Shown in pieces: positions 43,962 through 55,675 of a DNA stretch of 64,000 bases; positions within the stretch are counted from its first letter, which is position 1, and every line of letters begins with the position of its first letter. This stretch comes from Pseudoroseomonas aestuarii (GTDB taxonomy: Bacteria > Pseudomonadota > Alphaproteobacteria > Acetobacterales > Acetobacteraceae), in assembly GCF_042651065.1 (NCBI RefSeq), contig NZ_JBHSCH010000015.1:14102-78101 (forward strand). Direction: 5' to 3'. Both the position numbers and the translations under genes were made by a program. The notes beneath the pieces are model-generated. The model worked only from the letters and a program-made list of their open reading frames with translations. It was not told the origin of the DNA and made no database searches.

Positions 43962-44573
43962 TCAGCCGGGCGCCGAATCCCGTGCCAGGGCGACGGAGAG
44001 CCGGAGGCCGCGCAGCAGGAGCGCGTCCTCCGCCGGCGCCTCGGCCGGCAGCAGCAGGACGGGGGAGGATTCCCCCATCTGCGCCAGCATCTCCGGCAGC
44101 GCCACGGCGGCGGCCAGGCCGCGCAGCGCGCGGGCCGCAGCCGCCTCCGGCACGGGATGGCCGCCGAAGGCCAGCGCCGTGTCGCCCGCCGGCTCCGGCA
44201 GCGCCTCCGCTCCGACGGCGAGGCTGAAGCCGCGCGCGGCGAGGCCGTCCCCGCGCTTCTCCACCACCCAGCCCCGGAGCGGGGCGGCGCCCGCCACCTC
44301 CGTCCCCGCCATCTCCGCCCCAGCCATCTCCGCCCCAGCCATCTCCTCCGGCGCCTCGATCCAGAACAGCGGCGGCAGCGCGTCCAACACGGCGGGTGAA
44401 TGCGCCACCCCGGTGCCGGCCAGCCCGTCCGCCAGGGCGACGATCTCGGCATCGGCCGCCAGGGCCGGGGCGCCCTCGGCGCGCAGGCGCCGCGCGGCGC
44501 GGCGCGCCTCCACCGGCGCCTCCCCGCCGAGCAGGGCGGCGAGCAGGCTGCCCGCCGGGAAGCCGGGCCTCAC
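43962..44573 (-). CDS. Unknown protein with EMAGA pentapeptide repeats
   Basis: 203 aa, no family recognised. It is Ala/Leu/Glu-rich with no signal peptide or clear TM segment. Residues 76-95 are four pentads, EMAGA, EMAGA, EMAGT, EVAGA, encoded by 15-bp repeats. The flanks read as ordinary folded sequence (LFWIEAPE before; LRGWVVEKRGDGLAARGFSLAVG after). The GTG start is one base after the rnhA stop, so it is translationally coupled to rnhA and thrB. Confidence 0.6.
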   Translation of the reverse strand: MRPGFPAGSLLAALLGGEAPVEARRAARRLRAEGAPALAADAEIVALADGLAGTGVAHSPAVLDALPPLFWIEAPEEMAGAEMAGAEMAGTEVAGAAPLRGWVVEKRGDGLAARGFSLAVGAEALPEPAGDTALAFGGHPVPEAAAARALRGLAAAVALPEMLAQMGESSPVLLLPAEAPAEDALLLRGLRLSVALARDSAPG

Positions 44574-44574
44574 C

Positions 44575-45054
44575 TCAGCCCCCGCCCGACTGGCGGGCGG
44601 CGGTGGCGAGCTGGTCGGCCCGCTCGTTCATCGGGTCGCCGGCATGGCCGCGCACCCAGAGCCATTCCACCTTGTGCGGCTTCGCGGCGGCCAGCAGGCG
44701 CTGCCACAGCTCGTAATTCGCCACCGGATCCTTCGCCGCGTTGCGCCAGTTGTTGCGCACCCAGCCATGGATCCAGCGGCTGATGCCGTTGCGCACATAC
44801 TCGCTGTCGGTGTGCAGCTTCACGGTGCAGGGGCGCTTCAGCGCCTCCAGCGCCATGCAGGCGGCGGTCAGCTCCATGCGGTTGTTGGTGGTGGCGGCGT
44901 CGTAGCCGGAAAGCTCCTTCTCCACGCTCCCGAAGCGCAGGATGGCCGCCCAGCCGCCCGGGCCGGGGTTCGGCTTGCAGCCGCCATCGGTCCAGATCTC
45001 CACCACGCGCTCCGCCGCCTCGGCCGGGGTGTCCTGGAAGGGGTCAGAGGCCAT
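44575..45054 (-). CDS. rnhA: Ribonuclease HI
   Basis: 159 aa RNase H type 1, which degrades RNA in RNA-DNA hybrids. Catalytic acidic residues lie in EIWTDGGCKPNPGPGGWA, NRMELTAACMAL and LHTDSEYVRNGI, with the downstream histidine region VRGHAGDPMNERADQLA. ATG 45054 is inside the end of thrB (11-base overlap); ATG 45066 is an alternative. No strong SD, consistent with coupled translation. Confidence 0.95.
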   Translation of the reverse strand: MASDPFQDTPAEAAERVVEIWTDGGCKPNPGPGGWAAILRFGSVEKELSGYDAATTNNRMELTAACMALEALKRPCTVKLHTDSEYVRNGISRWIHGWVRNNWRNAAKDPVANYELWQRLLAAAKPHKVEWLWVRGHAGDPMNERADQLATAARQSGGG

Positions 45055-46021
45055 AGGCGCCAACATCGCGCGCGGCGGCGTGGAAGCGCAGGCGGCGGAG
45101 ATATTCCAGCGGGTCCTTGCGCGTCACCAGCGCGCCGGGGGGGGTGTGCGTCCAGTCGTACAGGCGCGTCAGCAGGAAGCGGATGGCGGCGCCGCGGCAG
45201 AGCACGGGCAGCGCCTCCAGCTCGGCGGCGCTCAGCGGCCGCATCGCCTGGTAGGCGCCGAGCAGGGCGCGGGCCTTGGTGACGTTGAAGGCGAGGTCCG
45301 GCTCAAAGCACCAGGCGTTCAGGCATACCGCCAGGTCGTAGGCCAGGTAGTCGGTGCAGGCGAAGTAGAAGTCGATGAGGCCGGAGACGCGGGGGGTGCC
45401 GCGCTCCTCCTCCAGGAAGAACACGTTGTCGGGGAACAGGTCGGCATGGATGTGCCCGCGCGGCAGGCCGCGCGGCCAGTCGCGCAGGATGCCCTCCAGA
45501 TGCCCCTCCAGCTCGGCCACGAGGCCGGGCTGCACCGCGTCGCCGCCGGCGCGGCAGCGCTCCAGCAGCGGCGCCCAGGCGCGCGGGCCGAGGCCGTTCG
45601 GCCGCTCGGCGCGGAAGCCCTCGCCGGTGCCGCGCAGCGCCGCCAGCGCGGCGGCCAGCGGCGCGCAATGCTCCTGCCGCACCCGGCGCGGCCAGACGCC
45701 GGGCAGGAAGGTGCAGATGGCCGCCGGCCGCCCGGCCAGCTCGCGCAGCGCGATGCCGTCCCGCCCCGCCACGGGCAGCGGGCAGGAGACGCCCTGCGCC
45801 GCCAGGTGGCGCATCAGCCCGAGGAACCAGGGCAGCTCGGCCGGGTCCACGCGCTTCTCGTAGAGGGTGAGCACGAAGTCGCCGCCCTCGCTGGTCTTCA
45901 GCGCGAAGTTGCTGTTCTCCACCCCCTCGGCGATGCCGCGGAAGGCGAGCAGCTCGCCCAAATCGTAATCGGCGAGGAACGCGCGCAGCGCCTCGTCGGA
46001 GACCTCGGTATAGACCGCCAT
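45044..46021 (-). CDS. thrB: Homoserine kinase ThrB (aminoglycoside phosphotransferase-like fold)
   Basis: 325 aa homoserine kinase type II, phosphorylating homoserine in threonine synthesis. It belongs to the APH/choline kinase fold, not GHMP. MAVYTEVSDEALRAFLADYDLGEL, the catalytic GHIHADLFPDNVFF and GLIDFYFACTDYLAYDLAV are characteristic. The ATG at 46021 is the family start; the upstream extension is arginine-rich. Thr synthesis and the downstream rnhA form the widespread ispH-thrB-rnhA order of alphaproteobacteria. Confidence 0.94.
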   Translation of the reverse strand: MAVYTEVSDEALRAFLADYDLGELLAFRGIAEGVENSNFALKTSEGGDFVLTLYEKRVDPAELPWFLGLMRHLAAQGVSCPLPVAGRDGIALRELAGRPAAICTFLPGVWPRRVRQEHCAPLAAALAALRGTGEGFRAERPNGLGPRAWAPLLERCRAGGDAVQPGLVAELEGHLEGILRDWPRGLPRGHIHADLFPDNVFFLEEERGTPRVSGLIDFYFACTDYLAYDLAVCLNAWCFEPDLAFNVTKARALLGAYQAMRPLSAAELEALPVLCRGAAIRFLLTRLYDWTHTPPGALVTRKDPLEYLRRLRFHAAARDVGAYGL

Positions 46022-46191
46022 CGGCGCCCCGCTCTGATGAAACCCCCGCCGGCACCCCCGCCGCGCGCCACGGGCACGGCCCGCACAGGGCGCAATGCCG
46101 CGCCCCGGCCTCCGCGGCAATCCCCCGCCGCGTGTTCCACCGTGTGTTCTGGCGCGTGTCCTGCTGCCGGGGGCCGTGATCGGGCGGCGCG

Positions 46192-47136
46192 CTACTTCGC
46201 CAGCGCCGCCGGCAGCTTGAACACCACGCTCTCCTCCGCCACCACCACCTCCTCGACGGTGAGGGTGAAGCGCTCGCGCAGCCGCTCCAGCACCTCCTGC
46301 ACCAGCACGTCCGGCGCGCTGGCGCCGGCGGTGATGCCGAGGGTGCCGACGCCATCAGCCAGGGCCGGGTCCAACTCCCGCCCGCGCTGCACCATGATGG
46401 CGCGCGGGCAGCCGGCGCGCTCCGCCACCTCGCGCAGCCGCACGCTGTTGGAGGAGTTGGGGGCACCCACCACCACCACCATCCCGGACCGCGCCGCGAT
46501 CGCCTTGACCGCCGCCTGGCGGTTGGTGGTGGCGTAGCAGATATCCTCCTTGGCCGGCCCCACGAGGTGCGGGAAGCGCCCCGCCAGCGTGGCCACGATC
46601 TCCGCCGTGTCGTCCACCGAGAGGGTGGTCTGGGTGGTGAAGGCGAGCGGCCCTTCGGGCGGCCGCACCGTCTCGGCCTCGGCCACCGTCTCCACCAGCG
46701 TGACGGTGCCGGGCTCCAGCTGGCCCATGGTGCCGATCACCTCCGGGTGGCCCGCATGCCCGATCAGCAGGATGTGCCGGCCGGCGGCGGCGTGGCGCTC
46801 CGCCTCGCGGTGCACCTTGGAGACGAGCGGGCAGGTGGCGTCGAGATAGACCATGTTGCGCCGCCGCGCCTCGGCGGGCACGGATTTCGGCACGCCATGG
46901 GCGCTGAACACCACCGGCGCGTCGGCCGGCACCTCGTCCAGTTCCTCGACGAAGATGGCGCCCTGCGCCTCCAGGCTCTGCACGACGAACTTGTTGTGCA
47001 CGATCTCGTGCCGGACATAGACCGGCGCGCCGAAGCGGCGCAGGGATTCCTCGACGATCTTGATCGCGCGGTCCACACCGGCGCAGAAGCCGCGCGGGCC
47101 GGCGAGCAGGACATGCAGGGCGGGCTTGACGGTCAT
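46192..47136 (-). CDS. ispH: 4-hydroxy-3-methylbut-2-enyl diphosphate reductase
   Basis: 314 aa, last enzyme of the MEP isoprenoid pathway, producing IPP and DMAPP. The three cluster cysteines are C18 (GPRGFCAG), C102 (DATCPLVSKVH) and C200 (EDICYATTNRQ), with FSAHGV and the ending EEVVVAEESVVFKLPAAL also visible. ATG 47136 is chosen; GTG 47169 would add 11 residues. It needs a Fe-S cluster, a client of the SUF system at the start of the window. Confidence 0.96.
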   Translation of the reverse strand: MTVKPALHVLLAGPRGFCAGVDRAIKIVEESLRRFGAPVYVRHEIVHNKFVVQSLEAQGAIFVEELDEVPADAPVVFSAHGVPKSVPAEARRRNMVYLDATCPLVSKVHREAERHAAAGRHILLIGHAGHPEVIGTMGQLEPGTVTLVETVAEAETVRPPEGPLAFTTQTTLSVDDTAEIVATLAGRFPHLVGPAKEDICYATTNRQAAVKAIAARSGMVVVVGAPNSSNSVRLREVAERAGCPRAIMVQRGRELDPALADGVGTLGITAGASAPDVLVQEVLERLRERFTLTVEEVVVAEESVVFKLPAALAK

Positions 47137-47247
47137 GCTGGCCTGTCCGATGGGGGCGTTGGCGTTCACGGGCGGTCGCTTCACAGGGTGGTGCCGGGCC
47201 AGGGGGCCGTGGCATCCGGACGCGGCACTAAGAGGAAGAGTGGCAGC

Positions 47248-47802
47248 ATGGTCAAGGCGCGGAACCTCCGAAGCGGCAAGATGGCGGCGATGGGCGGCGT
47301 GCTCCTGCTGCTGGCCGGGTGCGGCGGCGGCGGCGCCCTGCCGCAGATGACGGCGCCCTGCCCGCGCGTGGCCATCCTGGCCGATGCCGCGGACCTGACG
47401 CGCTTCCGCGCCGGGGGCGGGCGGGACCTGACGGCCATGGAGCTGAATGCCTCCGTCGCCGGCTTCCAGGCGCGCTGCGACTACGCGCCCGGAGGGGCTG
47501 GGCTGGATGTGACGCTGACGCCGGCCTTCACGGCCGAGCGCGGCCCGGCGGCCACGGGCCGCGCCGCCGAGATCCCCTATATGGTGGCGGTGGCGGAGGG
47601 AGAGAACCGCATCCTCGCGCGGCAGGCCTATGCCATGCGGGTGGAGTTCCCGGCCAATGTCTCGCGCATCCAGAGCCGGGGGGAGGAGGTGACCGTCCGC
47701 ATCCCCGGCAGCCCGCAGGCGGCGGCGCGCAAGCAGGTCTGGCTCGGCTTCGTGCTCAGCCCCGAGGAGCTGGCGCTGAACCGGGCGCGCGGCCCGCGCT
47801 GA
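47248..47802 (+). CDS. Putative lipoprotein
   Basis: 184 aa. The signal peptide MVKARNLRSGKMAAMGGVLLLLAGC ends in the lipobox LLAGC (lipidated C25). The mature part has two more cysteines (APCPRVAIL, QARCDYAPG) and a beta-rich pattern. It is an alphaproteobacterial conserved lipoprotein type with no assigned role. ATG 47248 follows agaggaagag. It is divergent from ispH and lies upstream of the glycine riboswitch. Confidence 0.8.
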   Translation: MVKARNLRSGKMAAMGGVLLLLAGCGGGGALPQMTAPCPRVAILADAADLTRFRAGGGRDLTAMELNASVAGFQARCDYAPGGAGLDVTLTPAFTAERGPAATGRAAEIPYMVAVAEGENRILARQAYAMRVEFPANVSRIQSRGEEVTVRIPGSPQAAARKQVWLGFVLSPEELALNRARGPR

Positions 47803-47889
47803 GGCCGGGGGGAGGATTTCGCCGCGCCCGGCGCTCTCGCCCCTTGCGCCGGGGCGGGCGCTCGGGCAGATGGATCGGCACCCGCAGAT

Positions 47890-48080
47890 CCCACGCGGGA
47901 GAGAATGGCAGCTTGCCATCGCCGAAGGCGCAACCGGCCCCCGGAAACGCTCAGGCAGAAGGGCCGCGTGGGGAAGGGACCTCTGGAAAGCCCGCCGCCT
48001 GGAGACAGGCTTCGGCACCGACGGAGTAAGGCGCGCCAACGCCCGCGCTGAATCTCTCAGGTCATCGGACAGAGGGGGGC
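47890..48080 (+). ncRNA. Tandem glycine riboswitch
   Basis: Two consecutive glycine aptamers. The first (about 47894-47990) shows GCGGGAGAG, GCCGAAGGCGCAA, GGAAACGCTCAGGCA and CCTCTGGAAAG. The second (about 47995-48080) shows CTGGAGACAGG, ACCGACGGAGTAAGG, GAATCTCTCAGGTCATCGGACAGAGGGG. These are the conserved blocks of the gcvT motif. It precedes gcvT-H-P and should raise expression when glycine is in excess. Confidence 0.93.
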
Positions 48081-48094
48081 CACGAACCCTGACC

Positions 48095-48112
48095 CGCCGC
48101 CTTCGCGCGGCG
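48095..48112 (+). promoter_or_regulatory. Hairpin next to the gcvT ribosome site (candidate expression platform)
   Basis: CGCCGC-CTTCGC-GCGGCG lies directly before the SD ggagg (48115-48119) of gcvT and 15 bases after the second aptamer. No U-tract follows, so the riboswitch more likely controls translation start than termination. Confidence 0.45.
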
Positions 48113-48123
48113 CTGGAGGCTGC

Positions 48124-49239
48124 GTGGCCGAGTCCCTGGTTGAGACCCCCCTGCTGGAGACGCCCCTGGCGTCGCTGCACCGCGAACTGGGCGGCAAGAT
48201 GGTGCCCTTCGCCGGCTACCTCATGCCGGTGCAGTACCCGGCCGGCATCCTGGCCGAGCACCTGGCCACCCGCGCCGGCGCCGCGCTGTTCGACGTCTCC
48301 CACATGGGCCAGGCCGAGCTGGTGGGCGAGGGCGCGGCCGCCGCGCTGGAGCGCCTGACGCCGGCCGACATCCAGATCCTGAAGCCGGGCCGGCAGAAAT
48401 ACGGGCTGCTGACCACCGAATCGGGCGGCATTCTGGACGATTTCATGGTGGCCAATCTGGGCGAGGGCGGCCTCTTCCTGGTGGTGAACGCCAGCCGCAA
48501 GCAGGTGGACCTGCCCGCCATCGAGGCGGTGCTGCCCGCGGGCGTGCGCCTCAACCGGCTGGAGGACCGCGCGCTGCTGGCCTTCCAGGGCCCGCAGGCG
48601 GTGCCGCTGCTGGCGACGCTGGCGCCCGGCGTGGCGGCGCTGCCCTTCATGGGCGTGGCGCGGCTGGAGATCGCCGGCATCCCCGTGCTGGTCAGCCGCA
48701 GCGGCTACACGGGCGAGGACGGCGTCGAGATCAGCGTGCCGGCGGAGCGGGCCGAGGCGCTGGCGAAGGCCCTGCTGGCGCTGCCCGGCGCCGTGCCGGC
48801 CGGGCTGGGGGCGCGGGATTCGCTGCGGCTCGAGGCCGGGCTCTGCCTCTACGGCAACGACATCGACGAGACGACCAGCCCGGTCGAGGCCGCGCTGGTC
48901 TGGACCATCGGCAAGCGCCGCCGCATGGCATGGGACTTCCCCGGCGCCGAGCGGGCGCGGGAGGAGCTGGACAACGGCCCCCGCCGGCTGCGCGTCGGCC
49001 TGCTGCCGGAGGGCCGCCAGCCGGCCCGCGCCCACACCGCCATCGCCCTGGCGGGTGAGACGGTGGGCGAGGTGACCAGCGGCACCTTCGGCCCCTCGCT
49101 GAACGGCCCCTGCGCCATGGGCTATGTCGCCCGCCCGCACGCCGCCGATGGCACGGCGCTCGAGCTGATGGTGCGCGGCAAGGCTCTGCCCGCCCGCGTC
49201 GCCGCCACCCCCTTCGTCCCCCACCGTTACGCCCGATAA
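48124..49239 (+). CDS. gcvT: Glycine cleavage system T protein (aminomethyltransferase)
   Basis: 371 aa, transfers the aminomethyl carbon from H protein to tetrahydrofolate and releases ammonia. LHRELGGKMVPFAGYLMPVQYPAGILAEH at the start, FDVSHMGQAEL, and SRSGYTGEDGVEI plus LGARDSLRLEAGLCLYGNDID are family hallmarks. GTG start with SD ggagg four bases before. First gene of the glycine-induced gcvT-H-P operon. Confidence 0.96.
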   Translation: MAESLVETPLLETPLASLHRELGGKMVPFAGYLMPVQYPAGILAEHLATRAGAALFDVSHMGQAELVGEGAAAALERLTPADIQILKPGRQKYGLLTTESGGILDDFMVANLGEGGLFLVVNASRKQVDLPAIEAVLPAGVRLNRLEDRALLAFQGPQAVPLLATLAPGVAALPFMGVARLEIAGIPVLVSRSGYTGEDGVEISVPAERAEALAKALLALPGAVPAGLGARDSLRLEAGLCLYGNDIDETTSPVEAALVWTIGKRRRMAWDFPGAERAREELDNGPRRLRVGLLPEGRQPARAHTAIALAGETVGEVTSGTFGPSLNGPCAMGYVARPHAADGTALELMVRGKALPARVAATPFVPHRYAR

Positions 49240-49251
49240 GGACCTGCCCCG

Positions 49252-49625
49252 ATGGCCGAGCTGAAATTCTCCAAGGATCACGAGTGGGTGCGGCTGGAGG
49301 GTGGCGTGGCCACCATCGGCATCACCGACCACGCGCAGACGGCGCTGGGCGACGTGGTGTTCGTCGACCTGCCCGAGGTGGGGCGCGAGGTGGCGGCGGG
49401 CGATGCCATCGCCGTGGTGGAGAGCGTGAAGGCGGCCTCCGACGTCTATGCCCCGATCGCGGGCAAGATCGTCGAGGTCAACGCCGCCCTGCCGGACGAT
49501 CCCTCCCTGGTGAACTCCGCCCCCACCGAGGGCGGCTGGTTCTTCAAGATCGAGCCGGCCGATACGGCGGAGATCGACGCGCTGATGGATGCCGGGGCCT
49601 ACCAGTCCTTCGTGGACAGCCAGGC

Positions 49626-49629
<4 letters not shown>
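49252..49629 (+). CDS. gcvH: Glycine cleavage system H protein
   Basis: 125 aa lipoyl carrier shuttling the aminomethyl group between P and T proteins. The lipoylated residue is K60 in VVESVKAASDVYAPI. ATG 49252 lies 12 bases after gcvT; the end overlaps gcvP (ATGA). Confidence 0.97.
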
Positions 49630-52526
<2,897 letters not shown>

Positions 52527-52531
52527 CGCGT

Positions 52532-52556
52532 CCGGGGGAAGCGCGGCTTCCCCCGG
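52532..52556 (+). terminator. Hairpin terminator after gcvP
   Basis: CCGGGGGAAGC-GCG-GCTTCCCCCGG, an 11-bp perfect stem with 3-base loop, five bases after the gcvP stop. It has the same GGGGGAAGC/GCTTCCCC core as the hairpin after pntB. Confidence 0.75.
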
Positions 52557-52677
52557 CCCTCCTTCGGCCGCTGCCGGGGGCCGGGTGGCCCCTGGCGGCC
52601 TCCCGGCCGGAAATCCTTGTTGATCCGGAACGGTCGCTGTGCCTTCATTTGGCCTTCTGGGCATGAAGGAGACGGAC

Positions 52678-52881
52678 ATGACCCTCGAACGGATGATCCT
52701 GCTGGTCGTCGGTGTCGTGGTGCTGGGGAGCGTGCTCCTGGCAGTCTATCACGACATCCGGTGGCTCTGGCTGACCGGCTTGATGGGCGCCCATCTGGTG
52801 CAGGCCTCCTTCACCGGCCTCTGCCCGGTCGTCGCCCTGCTCAAGAGGAGCGGCCTGCCCTCGAAGCCCGGCTTCGCCTGA
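52678..52881 (+). CDS. Small inner-membrane protein, DUF2892 family
   Basis: 67 aa with two TM helices (ILLVVGVVVLGSVLLAVY and LWLTGLMGAHLVQASFTGLCPVVALL). The conserved cysteine in TGLCPV and the pattern MTLERMI... fit DUF2892 (YgaP-like TM domain). I chose ATG 52678 because AAGGAG lies at 52666-52671; in-frame starts at 52663 and 52639 would add residues ahead of that SD. Members are often linked to sulfur or persulfide biology; no such gene adjoins it here. Confidence 0.8.
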   Translation: MTLERMILLVVGVVVLGSVLLAVYHDIRWLWLTGLMGAHLVQASFTGLCPVVALLKRSGLPSKPGFA

Positions 52882-52963
52882 CGGCACGCCGCGGCCGTCC
52901 GGCCCTGCCCCCCGCCTGTCCTCTGGGGCGTGGAGGGGGGGCGGAAGGGCCGGCGGGCGGGCA

Positions 52964-53914
52964 TCACCCGCCGCCCTCCTCCAGGGCCAGGACGGCGAAG
53001 CTGGCCAGCCAGTGCTCGCCCATGTAGTCGCCCGCCACATGCGGCAGGCCGGCCGCCAGATGGGCTTCCGCGGCCCGCTTCTGCCCCAGGCCACGCCAGC
53101 ACCAGGCGCGGCTGAGATTCAGACCGTCCAGATGCGCGATCTTGCCGTCGCTGCGGTCGCTGACCGTGGCGGGGGTGAAGAGCGCCGCCGGCTCGCGCTG
53201 CGCCAGGCGCGGCAGGAAGGCGCGGCACCAGGGGGCGAACTCCTCCGGCGGCAGCAGGCGGCGCATCGCCTCCGCCTCGATCAGCGTGCCGGAGAGGAAA
53301 TCGTCCCCCGAAGGCTCGCCCCAGGCGGGGGCGTCGCGGTCGGCGCCGTACCAGCGGCGGGCGGTGTCGCGCAGCAGGGCCAGGAAGCCGGCATCCGCGT
53401 AATCAGCGGCGAGGCGCAGGGCGAAGGCGGTGTTGAAATGCGTCCCCACCCGCACCGGATAGGTGGCCTTGGGCAGGAAGTCGCGGAAGCGCTGCTCGAT
53501 GACGGCGCCCAGCGGCGCCACGGCGGCCTCCCAGGGCGTGCCGCGCAGGGTGGCGCAGAGCTTCAGCGCCCAGGCCCAGCCATAGGGCCGCTCGAAGCCG
53601 CGCGAGAGCGGCCGGGCGAGGTAGGCGCATTCGCCGCCGATCTTCTCCGGGGTGAGATTGCGGGCGAAGAGGGCGCGGATGTCCTCCGCCGGTTCCATCG
53701 AGGGGAAGCGCGCCAGCAGATGCGCCAGCATCCAGTAGCCATGCACGCAGGAATGCCAGTCGAAGCTGCCAAAGAACACCGGGTAGAGCTGGCGCGGCGT
53801 GCCGGCATCCTCCGGCCCGGCCAGGGCGTGGGCGAGCTTGTTCGGGTATTCCCGTTCCACATGGCCGAGCGCGATGCGCGCGAAGCGGCTGGCGAGGTCT
53901 TCGGTGAGCTGCAT
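52964..53914 (-). CDS. DUF2891 family protein
   Basis: 316 aa, conserved protein of unknown function (DUF2891). NKLAHALAGPEDAGTPRQLYPVFFGSFDWHSCVHGYWMLAHLLARFP and ERPYGWAWALKL and GTHFNTAFALRLAADYA match the family, which looks like an alpha-helical toroid with conserved His/Trp residues. No signal peptide. ATG 53914 is chosen; the upstream frame is arginine-rich and overlaps topoisomerase IB. Confidence 0.88.
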   Translation of the reverse strand: MQLTEDLASRFARIALGHVEREYPNKLAHALAGPEDAGTPRQLYPVFFGSFDWHSCVHGYWMLAHLLARFPSMEPAEDIRALFARNLTPEKIGGECAYLARPLSRGFERPYGWAWALKLCATLRGTPWEAAVAPLGAVIEQRFRDFLPKATYPVRVGTHFNTAFALRLAADYADAGFLALLRDTARRWYGADRDAPAWGEPSGDDFLSGTLIEAEAMRRLLPPEEFAPWCRAFLPRLAQREPAALFTPATVSDRSDGKIAHLDGLNLSRAWCWRGLGQKRAAEAHLAAGLPHVAGDYMGEHWLASFAVLALEEGGG

Positions 53915-53945
53915 GGCCGGAGAGTGCCGCCCCACCGCCGCCTTG

Positions 53946-55073
53946 TCACGCCGCCTGCTTCGCCGCCTCGCCCAGGCGCTGGCGCAGGAAGACCAGCACC
54001 GCCGCCTCCTCCGGCTTGAGGGCGGAGATGTCCTCGCGCAGCTCGGCATCCACCTCGCGCTTCACCTGCACCAGCAGGCCGCCCTGGAGGTAGCCGTCCA
54101 GCACCTCGGGGTGGATGTAGCACTGGCGGCAGATGGTGGGGGTGTTGCCGAGCCGCGCGGCGGCACGCTCCACCGCCGCGCGGATGTTGCGCTTGGCGGC
54201 CGCCTGGCTGTCGAAGGCCTCGAACTCGGAGAGCGCCATGGCGGCCAGCACCGTGCCGGCCCAGGTGCGGAAATCCTTGGCGGTGATGTCCTCGCCCGTG
54301 GCCTCGCGGAGGTATTCGTTCACGTCGGCCGAATCGATGCCCTGCAGCTCGCCCGCTTCGTCGCGGTACTGGAAGAGGTCCTGGCCGGGCAGGTCCTGGC
54401 AGGCGCGCACCACGCGCGCCACGCGCCGGTCGCGCAGCGAGAGCTTCCATTCCTTGCCGCTCTTGCCGCGGAAGGCGAAGCGCATCGCATCCCCGCGCAC
54501 ATCCACATGCTGGTCGCGCAGGGTGGTCAGGCCGTAGCTGCCATTGGCCTGCGCGTAATCCTCGTTGCCGACGCGGATGAGGGTGGTGTCCAGCAGGTGG
54601 ACCACGGTGGCCAGCACCTTCTCCCGCCCCAGGCCGCGTGCCGCCATGTCCTGCTCCACCCGCGCCCGCAGGGCCGGCAGGATGCGGGCGAAATGCAGGA
54701 TATGGCGGTACTTCGTCGCGTCCCGCGCGGCGCGCCAATCGGGGTGGTAGCGGTACTGCTTGCGGCCCTTGGCGTCCCGCCCTGTGGCCTGGATGTGGCC
54801 ATTGGCGTGCGGGCAGAGCCACACCTCCGTCCAGGCCGGCGGCACGGCCAGGGCGCGCAGCCGGGCGATCACCGCCTTGTCCTTCACCGGGGCGCCCCGG
54901 GCGTCGCGGAAGCTCCAGCCCTTGCCGCTGCGGCGGCGCGTCAGGCCCGGCGTCTCGTCTGAGACGTAGCGCAGGCCGGCGATGCGCGGCATGTCGGGCG
55001 AGGGGGAGGGGACTTTCGGGCGGGGGCCGCCGGAGCGGGGTGTCTCGACCTCGGCCTGGGTCTGCGTCAGCAT
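53946..55073 (-). CDS. DNA topoisomerase IB
   Basis: 375 aa eukaryotic/poxvirus-like type IB topoisomerase found in some bacteria. The nucleophile tyrosine is Y319 in CRQCYIHPEVLDGY. Other core parts are QATGRDAKGRKQYRYHPDWRAARDATKY, LLDTTLIRVGNEDYA and TAKDFRTWAGTVLAA. It relaxes supercoils through a 3'-phosphotyrosine link. The ATG at 55073 gives MLTQTQAEVE. It follows DUF2891 by 31 bases on the same strand (upstream gene). Confidence 0.93.
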   Translation of the reverse strand: MLTQTQAEVETPRSGGPRPKVPSPSPDMPRIAGLRYVSDETPGLTRRRSGKGWSFRDARGAPVKDKAVIARLRALAVPPAWTEVWLCPHANGHIQATGRDAKGRKQYRYHPDWRAARDATKYRHILHFARILPALRARVEQDMAARGLGREKVLATVVHLLDTTLIRVGNEDYAQANGSYGLTTLRDQHVDVRGDAMRFAFRGKSGKEWKLSLRDRRVARVVRACQDLPGQDLFQYRDEAGELQGIDSADVNEYLREATGEDITAKDFRTWAGTVLAAMALSEFEAFDSQAAAKRNIRAAVERAAARLGNTPTICRQCYIHPEVLDGYLQGGLLVQVKREVDAELREDISALKPEEAAVLVFLRQRLGEAAKQAA

Positions 55074-55153
55074 GGTTAAGCTTCGCCTTCTGCACGGGCG
55101 GAGCCAGAACAACGCGCGGCACCGGCCTCCGGTTCCGCCAGGAGCTTGCCGCC

Positions 55154-55609
55154 ATGACCGAGACCGCCTTGCGCATCCTGCCGCCCGGGACCGACCGCCG
55201 CGCCGACTGGGACCGTCTCTACCAGGGCTACGCCGCCTTCTACCGCGTGGCGCAGACGCCGGAGATGCGCGACCGCGTCTGGTCCTGGCTGCAGGACCCG
55301 GCGCATGAGGTGAAGGGCTTCCTGGCCCTGGACGCCGACGGCAAGGCGGTGGGCCTGACGCATTACCGCCCCTTCGCCCGCCCGCTCTCGGCCAGCACGG
55401 GCGGCTTCCTGGACGATTTGTTCGTCGATCCCTCGGCGCGTGGCCAGCGCGTGGCCGATGCGCTGATCGGCGCGGTGGCCGATGTCGGCCGCGCCCGGGG
55501 CTGGAGCGTGATCCGCTGGATCACGGCCGAGGACAACTACCGTGGCCGCGCCGTCTATGACCGGGTGGCGCAGCTCACCCCGTGGAAGACCTACGACATC
55601 AAGCTCTGA
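55154..55609 (+). CDS. GNAT family N-acetyltransferase
   Basis: 151 aa. The acetyl-CoA-binding segment DDLFVDPSARGQRVADALIGAVAD (motif A, Q/RxxGxA variant) and the downstream ITAEDNYRGRAVYDRVA are clear. Substrate unknown. ATG 55154 follows aggagcttgccgcc. It is divergent from topoisomerase IB. Confidence 0.88.
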   Translation: MTETALRILPPGTDRRADWDRLYQGYAAFYRVAQTPEMRDRVWSWLQDPAHEVKGFLALDADGKAVGLTHYRPFARPLSASTGGFLDDLFVDPSARGQRVADALIGAVADVGRARGWSVIRWITAEDNYRGRAVYDRVAQLTPWKTYDIKL

Positions 55610-55675
55610 GCCTTGCGGGCGCGTGCCCGCGCGCCCTATGCCGGGCGGCGGGCATGGAATGGGAGCCTCGGCTGA

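Noticed and set aside
47137..49332. Upstream extension of the ispH frame across the riboswitch and gcvT
   Set aside because: The extension is antisense to gcvT and the lipoprotein gene; IspH proteins start close to the MTVKPALHV site.
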